Source of the DNA: DASQUK01 sp035641315
GTDB lineage: Bacteria; Actinomycetota; Acidimicrobiia; Acidimicrobiales; VFJN01
Reading direction: 5' to 3'
Length of the DNA: 64,000 nucleotides
Assembly (NCBI GenBank): GCA_035641315.1
Contig: DASQUK010000244.1
Span: 1-64,000, forward strand
Shown here: positions 8,910-17,435 of the stretch, piece after piece
Position numbering within the stretch: position 1 is the stretch's first letter
Layout of the letters: every line of letters begins with the position of its first letter
The notes under the pieces: model-generated
Database searches by the model: none
The model's input: only the letters and a program-made list of their open reading frames with translations
What the model was told of the DNA's origin: nothing
Program-made: the position numbers and the translations under genes

Positions 8910-10390
8910 TCAGCCGACCTCTTCCGGCACCCGGACAGGCGCAGGAGCCCCGTCTGTCGAGGGGACACCGCCGTGGCCGAGGAACTCCGGGTAGGCGAGC
9001 ACGCCCATCTCGGGCAGGTCGAGCCCGACCAGCTCGTCCTCCTCCTTCGAACGGATCGGCGTGATCTTGTCGCTCAGCTTGAACCACAGGTATGCGAGGC
9101 CCAACATCACGGTCCAGATCACCACGACGCCGATCGTCTGGGCGACGAGCTGACGGAAGCCGAGTCCGAAGTCTTCGATCAGACCGGTCACGCCCAGGCC
9201 GCTGCCGGCCTCGCCTGCCGTGGTGAGGTTCCAGCCGGCGCCGTACTTGCCGTTGGCGAAGATGGCGACCGCCAGGACGCCCCACGTGCCGTTGACGCCG
9301 TGGACCGCGATCGCGCCCACCGGGTCGTCGATCTTCATCTTCTTCTCGATGAAGTTGATGGCGACCACCACGAGCACACCGGCCACGATGCCGATGACCA
9401 TCGCCGCCCATGGGTCGACGAAGGCGCAGGGTGCGGTGATCGCGACCAAGCCGGCAAGCATGCCGTTGGCCATCATCGACGGGTCGGCTTCCCCGTCGTC
9501 CACATCACGTAGAGCATGCAGGTCGTCGCACCAAACGCCGCGGCGATCGCCGTGTTGGTGGCGACGATGGCGAACTGCACATCGGTGGCCGCGAGCGTCG
9601 ACGCTGCGTTGAAGCCGAACCAGCCGAACAGCAGGATGAACGTGCCCAGCATGGCCATGGGGATGTGGTGGCCGGGAAGGGCCCTCGGCTTGCCGTCCTT
9701 GCCGTACCTGCCGATGCGCGGACCGAGAACGAAGGCCCCCGCCAGCGCCGCGGCGCCACCCATGGCGTGCACCACGCCCGACCCGGCGAAGTCGACGTAG
9801 CCGAAACCGAGCTCCGAGCTGTTGCCCAGTTGGTTCAGCCAGCCCCCGCCCCAGGTCCAGGCACCGAACAGCGGGTAGTAGATGGCGCCGCAGAAGAAGC
9901 CCCAGAGCACGAAGTTCTTCCACTGCCACCGCTCGGCCATCGCCCCGGTGGGGATCGTGGCCGTCGTGTCCATGAAGGCAACCATGTAGAGGAAGAACCC
10001 GATCACCGCCGCACCGCCGGCGGCACCGACGTCGGACAAGGCAAACCCGCCCTGCCACAGGAACACCCACTCTCCCGAGCCGATGAGTGCATCGCCGACC
10101 GGTGCGTTGTAACCGAAGTCGAAGCCCGGCAACACGTAGCTGTAGCCGCCGAACATGAAGGCGTAGCCCACGAGGAAGAAGGCAACGAACCCGAGGCCGA
10201 AGATCGCGAAGTTCGTCGACACCACATGGGCGGAGTGCTTGGCCCGGGTGAAGCCGGTCTCCACCAAGGCGAAGCCCGCCTGCATGAAGATGACGAGCAC
10301 GGCGCCGATGACGATCCAGAGCAGGTTGACCTGCTGGCCCAGAAGCGTCACCTCCTCGGAGGGCGCGTCCTGGAGAAGCGATGCGATCAT
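8910..10390 (-). pseudogene. amtB: Ammonium transporter AmtB, interrupted by a one-base deletion
   Basis: Trimeric ammonium channel of the Amt/Rh family. The first part (about 302 residues from the ATG at 10390) has the Amt signature regions FMQAGFALVETGFTR, FFCGAIYYPLFGAW and AMGGAAALAGAFVLGPR, then runs into a stop at 9473. The remaining third continues one frame over (PSMMANGMLAGLVAITAPCA, AVHGVNGTWGVLA). Adding one base near 9483-9488, where GGGAAGCCGACCC probably read GGGAAGCCGGACCC, restores a single 493-residue protein. GGAGGTGA precedes the ATG. It follows glnB in transcription order, the standard glnB/K-amtB pairing. A sequencing error and a true inactivating mutation are both possible. 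Confidence 0.9.
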
Positions 10391-10546
10391 CGATCACCTC
10401 CGATGGGAGTGAGCAGGTGTCTGGCTCTGGTCGTCGTGGGCGCTACATGCGCTCCCACACGGAGCTCCTTTTGTCGTAGAGGTGGCTTGGTGCGAAGGCC
10501 GCCGCTCGAGCGCCGCTGCGCGAGCCGGCAGGCCGCATCGGATGGA

Positions 10547-10887
10547 TCAGACGGCGTCGGCCCCCTGCTCCCCGGTGCGGATGCGGGCGGCGCGATCGAT
10601 CGGGCTGATCCAGATCTTCCCGTCGCCGATCTTCCCCGTCTGAGCCGATTCGGCGATCGCCGCGGCGATCTTCTCGGCTTCGTCGGTTGGGCACAGCACC
10701 TCGACCTTCACCTTGTGCACGAAGTCGATCTGGTACTCCGCCCGCGGTAGGTCTCGGTGTGTCCCCCCTGCCGCCCGAACCCCTTGACCTCGGTGACGAT
10801 CATGCCGTTGACGCCCACGCCTGTGAGCGCCTCCTTGACCGCGTCGAGCTTGTGGGGCTTGACGATTGCGGTGACTAGATGCAGCAC
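10547..10887 (-). pseudogene. glnB: Nitrogen regulatory protein PII (GlnB/GlnK), interrupted by a one-base deletion
   Basis: PII trimer subunit that senses 2-oxoglutarate and ATP/ADP and plugs AmtB. From the GTG at 10887 (GGAGGTG seven bases upstream) the frame reads MLHLVTAIVKPHKLDAVKEAL and reaches GGHTETYRG. It then loses register: one G is missing in the run at about 10739-10745. The next frame continues EYQIDFVHKVKVEVLCPTDEAEK and ends with the GKIGDGKIWI C-loop and a stop at 10547. Repair gives 113 residues, the usual length. The break falls in the T-loop, directly before the modifiable Tyr (position 52 here). No uninterrupted frame covers the gene, so automatic callers will miss it. 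Confidence 0.88.
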
Positions 10888-11064
10888 GTTGGCACCTCCG
10901 GCCTTTGGCTGCCTGCTACTGGACGGTGGGACCGTAAGTGCCGTCGGTTTCTCGTTGGTTGTCCGTCCGTTGCGTCACGGCCACGCATTCCTTTCTCATT
11001 TCTGTCGTGACCTGACGCGAAACCGTCCCGCTCATGGACTTCCGCTGACGTCCGCGAGCCGCTG

Positions 11065-11080
11065 CGACCCGAACGGGTCG
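11065..11080. terminator. Short stem-loop at the end of the orphan regulator gene
   Basis: Perfect six-base-pair stem CGACCC / GGGTCG around a GAAC loop, beginning eight bases after the regulator stop. It could separate that transcript from glnB. Confidence 0.4.
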
Positions 11081-11087
11081 GCGACGC

Positions 11088-11645
11088 TCAGCCGACGCTC
11101 AGTGGCCGGAGGACGCCCTCGGCGTAGGCGGGGCGGACCCTGTCCGTCCCGACCTGGCCGCCGCCGGCTCGCTCCAGCAGGTAGCCCCGCGAGCGCACGG
11201 TGCGGATGGCGAGGCGCAGCGGCGACAGCCGGCGCCGCAGCCGCAACACGTGGACGTCGAGGGCGTTGCGCCCGGGCGAGCCGCCCGGCCATCCTGACCG
11301 CGCCAACGTGTCGCGGCTGACGACGGCGCCGAACCGGTCCAGCAATGCGGCGGTGAGCCGCGCCTCGACGGGCGGAAGCGACACCCAGCGATCGCCGACG
11401 CGCAGCACGCCGTCGTCGTCGAGCAGAGGTGCGGCCCCGTTGTCGCCGTCGGTGCGCCGGCGCAGCGCCTCGACCCGCACCCGCAGGTCCAGGTCGTCGG
11501 CGGGGAGCCGGATCCAGTCTTCGAGCTCGTCGGTGGGGATGGGAGGGGCGCCCCGCTCGACCAACAGCAACCGTGGCTGCCCCGACCGGCGCAGCTCTTC
11601 CCGCCGGTCCTGTTCGGCCGGCCACTGGACGAGGGCCACCTCCAT
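11088..11645 (-). CDS. OmpR/GlnR-like winged-helix regulator with a reduced N-terminal domain
   Basis: Probable DNA-binding transcription regulator. The C-terminal ~95 residues form an OmpR-type winged helix: RWVSLPPVEARLTAALL, DRFGAVVSRDTLARSGW, a recognition-helix stretch NALDVHVLRLRRRLS and the wing IRTVRSRGYLLE. The N-terminal ~70 residues are too short for a full receiver and show no clear phospho-acceptor aspartate, as in orphan GlnR-like regulators. It is immediately upstream of glnB-amtB on the same strand, so control of nitrogen genes is an inference from position. The ATG at 11645 gives 185 residues; no good ribosome-binding site is seen, and a leaderless message or the nearby GTG is possible. 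Confidence 0.72.
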   Translation of the reverse strand: MEVALVQWPAEQDRREELRRSGQPRLLLVERGAPPIPTDELEDWIRLPADDLDLRVRVEALRRRTDGDNGAAPLLDDDGVLRVGDRWVSLPPVEARLTAALLDRFGAVVSRDTLARSGWPGGSPGRNALDVHVLRLRRRLSPLRLAIRTVRSRGYLLERAGGGQVGTDRVRPAYAEGVLRPLSVG

Positions 11646-11728
11646 TACGGCCGGAAAGGTACGGACCGAGGATTTCGCGACTGTTTCGGTCGGATGAACC
11701 TCCCGACCTAGCTCCCGGCGGATCCGCC

Positions 11729-11798
11729 TGAGGCCGAGCCGCCAGGCGAGGCCGGGGCCCGAGCGGCCCGCAGCGAAGCTGCAAGAGCGGGACGCACG
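11729..11798. repeat. Structured repeat with GAA-loop hairpin, copy upstream of the CNB gene
   Basis: Shares the order CTGA-GCCGAGCCG-AGGCGAGG, GGCCCGAGCGGCCCG, hairpin, AAGAGCGGGA with 53791-53862. The hairpin here is GCAGC-GAA-GCTGC (11770-11782), whereas the other copy has GGTGC-GAA-GCACC. Stem bases differ on both sides but still pair. It lies in the divergent region between 11645 and 11843. Confidence 0.7.
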
Positions 11799-11842
11799 GC
11801 GCGCAGAGCCGGCGCCACGCGCCGGGTCTAAGCTGCGCCGCC

Positions 11843-12265
11843 ATGGCACGCGAGCAGTACCTCGACCATCTTGCAACCGTGCCCCTGTTCGCGGGGGCGT
11901 CGACCAAGGAGCTGCGCGCCGTCGCCAAGGCCTCGGTGGAGCTGCCCATCGAGGCGGGCAGGGAGTTCGTGACCCAGGGCGAGGTCGGGCGCGAGGCGTT
12001 CATCATCATCGACGGCCAGGCCGAGGTGTCCCGGGCCGGTCAGAAGATCGCCACGCTGGGACCGGGCGACTGCGTGGGTGAGCTCGCGCTGCTCGACCAC
12101 GGCCCCCGCACGGCCAGCGTCACCGCCGTAACCCCCCTCACCGTGCTCGTGCTGGGCCCCCGGGAGTTCTCGGGGCTGCTCGACGAGGTGCCGACCCTCA
12201 ACCACAAGATGCTCGCCGCCTTGGCCAGCCGCGTGCGACAGCTCGACAGCCAGACGTACGGCTGA
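11843..12265 (+). CDS. Stand-alone cyclic-nucleotide-binding (Crp-type) domain protein
   Basis: 140 residues consisting of one CNB beta-barrel: PLFAGASTKELRAVAK, the phosphate-binding cassette region GELALLDHGPRTASVTAV, and a C-terminal helix. No helix-turn-helix or catalytic domain is attached, so it is not a complete Crp regulator. The PR-TA pair in the cassette is compatible with nucleotide binding. Single-domain CNB proteins of this kind occur in actinobacteria, but I know of no settled role. It sits ahead of a Fe-S reductase gene with a 128-base gap and may act with it; that link is speculative. Confidence 0.8.
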   Translation: MAREQYLDHLATVPLFAGASTKELRAVAKASVELPIEAGREFVTQGEVGREAFIIIDGQAEVSRAGQKIATLGPGDCVGELALLDHGPRTASVTAVTPLTVLVLGPREFSGLLDEVPTLNHKMLAALASRVRQLDSQTYG

Positions 12266-12393
12266 TCCGGTACCCGGCTGCGTCCCACAGCTGGGCCCAC
12301 GCCTCCAGGCATCGCCGGGCCGAGGCCGCGCCGTGACGACGGCGGCTCGGCGGATTCCGATGCCCCAGGCCGGGTTGGGTAGGTTTCGGCGGC

Positions 12394-14658
12394 GTGAGCA
12401 CTGCGACCGCCGCCGAAGACACACCCGAGCGCACCACCGCGACCTCGGCGACGGCACCGGCACGCCGGATCCGCCCGAGCCACCTCGTCGTCGGCATCGG
12501 CGTGGCCTTCGCGCTCGTCACGGCCGCCTCCGGCGTGCTCGCCACCGTGCTGCAGTGGCACGACGACTCCGACGTGCAGCGCGAGGTCTTCGGCAACATC
12601 CCGTCCGCCTGGAAGGCCGTCTTCTACACGGTGCTGCCGGTGGTCATCGTCTACGGGGCGGTGGTGTTCTCGTGGCGGGTCCGCAACTGGGAGCGGGGCG
12701 CGCCCGACGACCGCAGCACCACCCGGCGGAACGTCGCGCGCCGCCTCGAGGACTTCCGGGCCGGCGTCTACATGCAGACCCTGCTGCGCGACCCCGCGGC
12801 GGGGGTCATGCACTCGCTCATCTACTTCAACTTCCTGATCCTGCTCGCCGTCACCACGGTGCTCGAGATCAACCACCAGCTGCCCGAGAGCGCCAAGTTC
12901 CTGCACGGCGACGTGTACCGGGGCTACTCGCTGGTGGGGGACGTCGCCGGCGCGCTGTTCGTGCTCGGCGTCGTGTGGGCGATCGTGCGCCGCTACGTGC
13001 AGCGGCCGTACCGCATCCGCATCAAGTCCAAGCCCGAGCACGCCGTGATCCTCGGCACGTTCCTCGCCATCGGCATCACCGGGTTCGGCGCCGAGGCCTA
13101 CCGCATCGCCCTCGACGGGCGGCAGGAGTTCGAGGAGTGGTCGGTCATCGGCTACCCCCTGTCTGGCCTGATCGACGACAGCGGCAGCCTCGCCGGGTGG
13201 CACCAGGGCTGGTGGATCGCGCACGTGGTCAGCTTCCTGCTGTTCGTCGTGATCCTCCCCGTCACGATGCTGCGGCACATGTTCACGTCGCCGCTCAACA
13301 TGTACCTGCGCGACCGGGAGCGTCCCAACGGCGCCATGAAGGCGATGCCCAACCTCATGGAGACGGAGCTGGAGTCGTTCGGCGCCGCCACCGTCGAGGA
13401 CTTCACCTGGAAGCAGCTGCTCGACACCGACGCCTGCACGATGTGCGGGCGCTGCACGTCGGTCTGCCCCGCCCATGCCACCGGCAAGCCGCTCGACCCC
13501 CGCGAGATCGTGCTCAAGGCCGGCGAGGTCATGGCCCGTACCGGCACCCCGGGGGTGTCGCCGCCCATCGGCATGGACGCCGAGATCACGGTCTCGGCCG
13601 ACTCGCTGTTCGAGCGCATCACCCCCGAGGAGATCTGGGCCTGCACGTCGTGCAAGGCGTGCGACGAGATCTGCCCCGTCAACATCGAGATCCTCGACAA
13701 GATCCTCGACATGCGGCGCTACCTGTCGCTCATGGAGTCGAACTTCCCCACCGAGCTGGGCACCGCCTACCGGTCCATGGAGAACTCGGGCAACCCGTGG
13801 GGCATGGCGCAGGCCGACCGGGGGGCCTGGACGGCGAAGGTCCCGGGCGTCGACATCGTCGAGCCCGGTGGCACCTTCGACCACGAGTACCTCTACTGGG
13901 TCGGCTGCGCCGGCAGCTTCGACGACAAGAACCAGAAGGTCACGGTAGCCATGGCCAAGCTCATGCAGCGGGCCGGGCTCGACTTCGCCATCCTCGGCCC
14001 GTCGGAGAACTGCACCGGCGACCCCGCCCGGCGCTCGGGCAACGAGTACATCTTCCAGATGCTCGCCATGCAGAACGTCGAGACGCTCAACGGCATGGGC
14101 GTGCGCAAGATCGTCACGCAGTGCCCGCACTGCTTCAACACGCTAGGCAACGAGTACCCGCAGCTCGGGGGCAACTACGAGGTGATCCACCACAGCCAGC
14201 TGCTCGAGTGGCTGATCGCCGAGGGGCGCCTCGACCTCAGCGATGCGCGGCTGGAAGAGCGGATCGTCTACCACGACTCGTGCTACCTCGGCCGCCACAA
14301 CGACGTGTACCTGGCGCCCCGGCGAGTGATCGGCAGCCTCGGCGGCGTCGAGGTCGTGGAGGCCGGGCGCAACGGGACCAAGGGCATGTGCTGCGGCGCC
14401 GGCGGCGCCCGCATGTGGATGGAGGAGACCACCGGCAAAAAGGTCAACGACGAGCGCAGCCAGGAGCTCATCGCCACCGGGGCCAGCCGCATCGCCGTCG
14501 CCTGCCCGTTCTGCTACATCATGATCGACGACGGGACCAAGGCCGCCGGCAAGGAAGAGGACGAGGTGCGGGTGGCCGACATCTCCATGCACCTGCTCGG
14601 CGCGCTCGAGGAGCGCGACGCCCGCCGGCTGGAGGCCGTGGAGACGCTGGGAGACTGA
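12394..14658 (+). CDS. Membrane-bound (Fe-S) heterodisulfide-reductase-like oxidoreductase
   Basis: 754-residue fusion resembling mycobacterial Rv0338c. The N-terminal ~300 residues have several transmembrane helices and resemble a cytochrome b/NarI-like membrane subunit. Two [4Fe-4S] ferredoxin motifs follow: CTMCGRCTSVCP starting at residue 348 and CTSCKACDEICP starting at 417. Two CCG (cysteine-rich) domains end the protein, marked by VTQCPHCFNT, YHDSCYLGRHN and MCCGAGGARMW. The family passes electrons between a quinone pool and a soluble partner; the partner is not evident here. The start is a GTG. The gene ends in terminator-like hairpins. Confidence 0.88.
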   Translation: MSTATAAEDTPERTTATSATAPARRIRPSHLVVGIGVAFALVTAASGVLATVLQWHDDSDVQREVFGNIPSAWKAVFYTVLPVVIVYGAVVFSWRVRNWERGAPDDRSTTRRNVARRLEDFRAGVYMQTLLRDPAAGVMHSLIYFNFLILLAVTTVLEINHQLPESAKFLHGDVYRGYSLVGDVAGALFVLGVVWAIVRRYVQRPYRIRIKSKPEHAVILGTFLAIGITGFGAEAYRIALDGRQEFEEWSVIGYPLSGLIDDSGSLAGWHQGWWIAHVVSFLLFVVILPVTMLRHMFTSPLNMYLRDRERPNGAMKAMPNLMETELESFGAATVEDFTWKQLLDTDACTMCGRCTSVCPAHATGKPLDPREIVLKAGEVMARTGTPGVSPPIGMDAEITVSADSLFERITPEEIWACTSCKACDEICPVNIEILDKILDMRRYLSLMESNFPTELGTAYRSMENSGNPWGMAQADRGAWTAKVPGVDIVEPGGTFDHEYLYWVGCAGSFDDKNQKVTVAMAKLMQRAGLDFAILGPSENCTGDPARRSGNEYIFQMLAMQNVETLNGMGVRKIVTQCPHCFNTLGNEYPQLGGNYEVIHHSQLLEWLIAEGRLDLSDARLEERIVYHDSCYLGRHNDVYLAPRRVIGSLGGVEVVEAGRNGTKGMCCGAGGARMWMEETTGKKVNDERSQELIATGASRIAVACPFCYIMIDDGTKAAGKEEDEVRVADISMHLLGALEERDARRLEAVETLGD

Positions 14659-14709
14659 GAGCGGGCGGGAGAGAAGGGGCGCCGCGCTCCCGCAGCACGA
14701 CGCCCCTCC

Positions 14710-14729
14710 GGCCGGTGCCGGGACCGGCC
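14710..14729. terminator. Stem-loop between convergent genes
   Basis: Seven-base-pair stem GGCCGGT / ACCGGCC with a six-base loop. It lies between the Fe-S oxidoreductase gene on the plus strand and the unknown gene ending at 14747 on the minus strand, so it could serve both. Confidence 0.5.
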
Positions 14730-14746
14730 TGACCGGGTGGGGCGCC

Positions 14747-15310
14747 TTATGCGCGCTGATCCGCCACCGGGGTTCCCACCAGGGCTGCGAACGTGCGGGC
14801 GGCAGCGGTCCCGAACGGCAGGCGGGCGACCGCCACCTCGGCGCTGTGGGTCCGCGCCAGGATCGACGCAGTCGACGGGCGACGCGACCGCCACCCGCTC
14901 CGCCGCCCAGGCGCCGAGGGCACGGGCGAGCAGGCCGAGGGCATCGATCCACCCATGCCACTCGTTCCACCGTGGCCGGCGCCGGGCCAGGCCAGGCGAA
15001 CGAGCGCCACCACGTCGGCGGCCACCTCGGCCGCGGTGTGATCGGAGCCGGCCCGGGCCTGGGCAAAGGTGACCACGGCCTCCTCGATCGTGGCGAGGTC
15101 GGCCTCGGACTCGAACACCGCCCCCAGGTGCCGCACCGCCGGGTCGCACCACTCCTCCAGGTCGATGGCGGCGACCGACTCGCGGTACCAGTCGGTGAGG
15201 AGCCCGCCGCCCGGCCGAGGGGGGCATCCCGACCGGACGACGAGCTCGAGGAGCCGCGACGCGCCGCTCGGGCTCCGCTGGGATGAGCTCGAGGGTCGCG
15301 GCTCGCTCAT
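14747..15310 (-). CDS. Unrecognised protein, reading frame probably damaged
   Basis: I do not recognise the family. From the ATG at 15310 the frame encodes a plausible helical protein (LLTDWYRESVAAIDLEEWC, IEEAVVTFAQARAG, AADVVALVRLAWPG). At about 14975 it becomes Gly/Ser/Arg-rich. The neighbouring frame over ~14865-14975 instead reads naturally (WNEWHGWIDALGLLARALG, AAERVAVASPVD) with strong GC at third positions. After ~14865 the original frame is again protein-like (TASILARTHSAEVAVARLPF) to the stop at 14747. This pattern fits a deletion compensated by an insertion ~110 bases later. An alternative start exists at 15385. Confidence 0.5.
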   Translation of the reverse strand: MSEPRPSSSSQRSPSGASRLLELVVRSGCPPRPGGGLLTDWYRESVAAIDLEEWCDPAVRHLGAVFESEADLATIEEAVVTFAQARAGSDHTAAEVAADVVALVRLAWPGAGHGGTSGMGGSMPSACSPVPSAPGRRSGWRSRRPSTASILARTHSAEVAVARLPFGTAAARTFAALVGTPVADQRA

Positions 15311-15540
15311 GTGGGAAGAGAGGGGGCGGGCGGTGGATCGTGACGCCCGTTCGGCGAAGAAGTTCCGGCGCGGCCGTTGTGCCATCGTGCTGCCGGTTCA
15401 CGGCGATGGTCGCGCTGGACCTCCAGGACCCGATCGGAGGCCGCGGCGTCACGCCCGAGGTCACACCATCGCCGAGGCGCCGCCGCCATCGACCTGTCGG
15501 GGGCTGATGGGTCGGCGGTAGCGCTGTTGCTCTCGTTCCT

Positions 15541-15577
15541 GCGGTGATTTTTCGCGTGTACCGCAAGGAATCACCGC
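15541..15577. terminator. Stem-loop downstream of dcd
   Basis: Nine-base-pair perfect stem GCGGTGATT / AATCACCGC with a 19-base loop, 26 bases past the dcd stop on the minus strand. The rest of the gap from 15311 to 15602 shows no gene. Confidence 0.45.
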
Positions 15578-15602
15578 CGGAACGATCGCCGCGGCGCCAA
15601 CG

Positions 15603-17195
15603 TCACTCCCGGAAGTTCTCCCAGTAGCGGCTCGGGGTGGGGCCGCGTTGCCCCTGATACTTCGACCCCACCCGGGACGACCCGTAAGGGACATCTGCCG
15701 GCGTGGTCATGCGCAGGAAGCTCACCTGCCCGATCTTCATGCCGGGGTAGAGCGTGATCGGCAGGTTGGCCACGTTCGACAGCTCAAGCGTGATGTGCCC
15801 GGAAAATCCAGCGTCAATAAATCCCGCGGTGCTGTGGATGAGCAGGCCAAGGCGGCCAAGCGAGGAGTTGTGAGTGGGGATGAACGACCGACTCACGAGG
15901 AAGAGCCCATCCGAGCTGCCCACCTGGATGCAGCGAACCGGGACGCTCGGGACCTCGCCCACGGCCACGATCGACCGACCCCATTCGAACCAACCGGCTC
16001 GCTTCTGACGATCGCGCTTGCGAGGAAGGCGAAACACGGGACGGTCCGGTGTGAACGTGACGTCGTATTTCGGTCCGTGGTCGACGCCGTCGAGCATGGC
16101 CGGCTTGACCGCCACGACCGGACGAAATCCGAGGCTGGCAATCAGTTCGCGTACCTGCTTGGCGAGAGTGGCTCGGACCGTGGTGAACTCGCAGCGCCCC
16201 CATCTGTCGCAGTAGCCGTCCGCATCCATAAGCCCTTCGAGCAACGCCTGCCTCTGCTCGACATCGCCCTGTAGGTACTCGGCGGGTATGTGCTTGTTAC
16301 CCAAGAGTCCTGCGTTGCGGAGCACGCTCGACAACGAGCCGTTACGGGAATACCCACCGGTGGCCGGGTCTCGAGTATGCCCGGCTCCGCCGACCCGGTA
16401 GGCGATGCGACCGCTGGCGGGGCTCACCATGGAGCCCGCCATTTCGACCTCGAGGAGAATCCGTCCGTCGGCCCACGTGATCTCGGCTGCAGCCGATGTG
16501 CCGTCGCCGATCCAGACACCCAGGACATAAGGGTCGATGGGCAGATCGGCTGTCGGATATTGCACGGCTTGGCAGCGCGGGACGCGATACATGTACTCGC
16601 GGGTCCCACACCGCAAGCTGCCTTCGATCTGCTCGGTCGTGCGTACGCTTCCGAGCAGACCACGGCGTGACTCCTTCTTCGTGCGGGTCAGCCATTGATG
16701 GGAGATGTCCGCCACGATTGTCGTACCGTCGGAGAAGACGACCTCGCGACAGGGACGATTCGTCATTGGTGGCGTGACCGCCACGATCGGAACCGGTCGC
16801 CCATCCAGGCCGAAGACCTCGTCACCCACACGGAGATCGCCCATCAGGCGCCACCCAGACGGCGTGGGCACCTCTGTATCCAGTGCCAGGGCTTTGCCCT
16901 CTATGCGCCCCACCAGATCGTCGGGCAACGAGATCCGCTCGTAGGTCGACCCGAGAACGAACTCACCCGGGTGCAGAATGAAGGCCTCGCCGTCGTCGAT
17001 CTCGACGAGGCGGGTGAGATCCTCGAGGTCCTGCTTCACGTCGATGACCGGCATCGTGTGGTTGAGGAAAACCCGGAACAGCCGGTCGAGGCGCAGGTCG
17101 ACGGAGGAGGGCTGGACGCACGACTCGTCCAGCGGATCGATGACGATCCGCCCAGCGCCGAGCTCCTCGCGGATGGTGCGGTCCGACAGGATCAT
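15603..17195 (-). CDS. dcd: dCTP deaminase (probably bifunctional dCTP deaminase/dUTPase) interrupted by an intein
   Basis: Makes dUMP precursors for thymidylate by deaminating dCTP. The host protein is residues 1-101 plus 444-530 (188 residues after splicing) and closely resembles mycobacterial Dcd: QPSSVDLRLD, LHPGEFVLGST, the active-site loop EGK/SSLGRLGLLIHST, FSGHITLELSN with the catalytic Glu, and the C-terminal SKYQGQRGPTPSR that closes over substrate. A 342-residue intein sits between Lys101 and Ser444, inside the active-site loop, so splicing is needed for activity. The start is an ATG. The gene diverges from the tRNA-Gly gene 100 bases upstream. Confidence 0.95.
   Translation of the reverse strand: MILSDRTIREELGAGRIVIDPLDESCVQPSSVDLRLDRLFRVFLNHTMPVIDVKQDLEDLTRLVEIDDGEAFILHPGEFVLGSTYERISLPDDLVGRIEGKALALDTEVPTPSGWRLMGDLRVGDEVFGLDGRPVPIVAVTPPMTNRPCREVVFSDGTTIVADISHQWLTRTKKESRRGLLGSVRTTEQIEGSLRCGTREYMYRVPRCQAVQYPTADLPIDPYVLGVWIGDGTSAAAEITWADGRILLEVEMAGSMVSPASGRIAYRVGGAGHTRDPATGGYSRNGSLSSVLRNAGLLGNKHIPAEYLQGDVEQRQALLEGLMDADGYCDRWGRCEFTTVRATLAKQVRELIASLGFRPVVAVKPAMLDGVDHGPKYDVTFTPDRPVFRLPRKRDRQKRAGWFEWGRSIVAVGEVPSVPVRCIQVGSSDGLFLVSRSFIPTHNSSLGRLGLLIHSTAGFIDAGFSGHITLELSNVANLPITLYPGMKIGQVSFLRMTTPADVPYGSSRVGSKYQGQRGPTPSRYWENFRE
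15867..16892 (-). mobile_element. Intein in Dcd, class 3-like, with LAGLIDADG homing endonuclease
   Basis: Protein residues 102-443 of the dcd product. Residue 1 of the intein is Ala (ALALDTEVPTPSGW) instead of Cys or Ser, so the classical N-terminal acyl shift is impossible. The class 3 signature is present: Trp168 in block B (SHQW), Cys422 in block F (VRCIQV) and Thr441 next to His442-Asn443, followed by Ser444 as the +1 residue. Two intact dodecapeptide motifs, VLGVWIGDG (224-232) and LLEGLMDADG (318-327), keep their acidic residues, so the endonuclease may be active and the element mobile. Class assignment rests on known class 3 chemistry (WCT motif); splicing itself is inferred. Confidence 0.92.
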
Positions 17196-17297
17196 CGGCC
17201 GCCGACCCTACTGGCCGATGGCGGTTCGCCAGGCCACCGCTGCACGGTCGGATCGGCGTGAGCGCCGCCCGGTCCGCTAGCCTCGGTGCCTCAACAT

Positions 17298-17368
17298 GCG
17301 GGTGTAGTTCAATGGCAGAACGTCAGCTTCCCAAGCTGATAATGCGGGTTCGATTCCCGTCACCCGCT
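17298..17368 (+). tRNA. tRNA-Gly (anticodon CCC)
   Basis: A full cloverleaf can be drawn. The acceptor GCGGGTG pairs with CACCCGC, the D arm is GTTC/GAAC, and the anticodon stem TCAGC/GCTGA encloses the loop TTCCCAA with anticodon CCC. The T arm has loop TTCGATT, and the discriminator base is U, as expected for glycine. CCA is not encoded, consistent with the CCA-adding enzyme at 45894-47315. Confidence 0.95.
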
Positions 17369-17435
17369 CTCTCGCAGCGCGTCCTGCTCAACGCTCCACC
17401 AGGTCAGCCGGCGAATCGCGCAGGTCACCCGCGAG

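Noticed and set aside
9480..9490. Programmed ribosomal frameshifting in amtB or glnB.
   Set aside because: No slippery heptamer or downstream pseudoknot is seen, and such recoding is not known for these families; a deletion or sequencing error is simpler.
10450..10475. Mini-ORF of five codons (GTG TGG GAG CGC ATG TAG) after an AAAAGGAG site between glnB and amtB.
   Set aside because: Too short to support; no repeated regulatory codons or attenuator structure around it.
10938..11030. Possible GlnR box upstream of glnB (GTCAC and GAAA-type half-sites on the minus strand).
   Set aside because: The spacing between half-sites does not fit the known GTnAC-N6-GaAAC pattern, so I could not support it.
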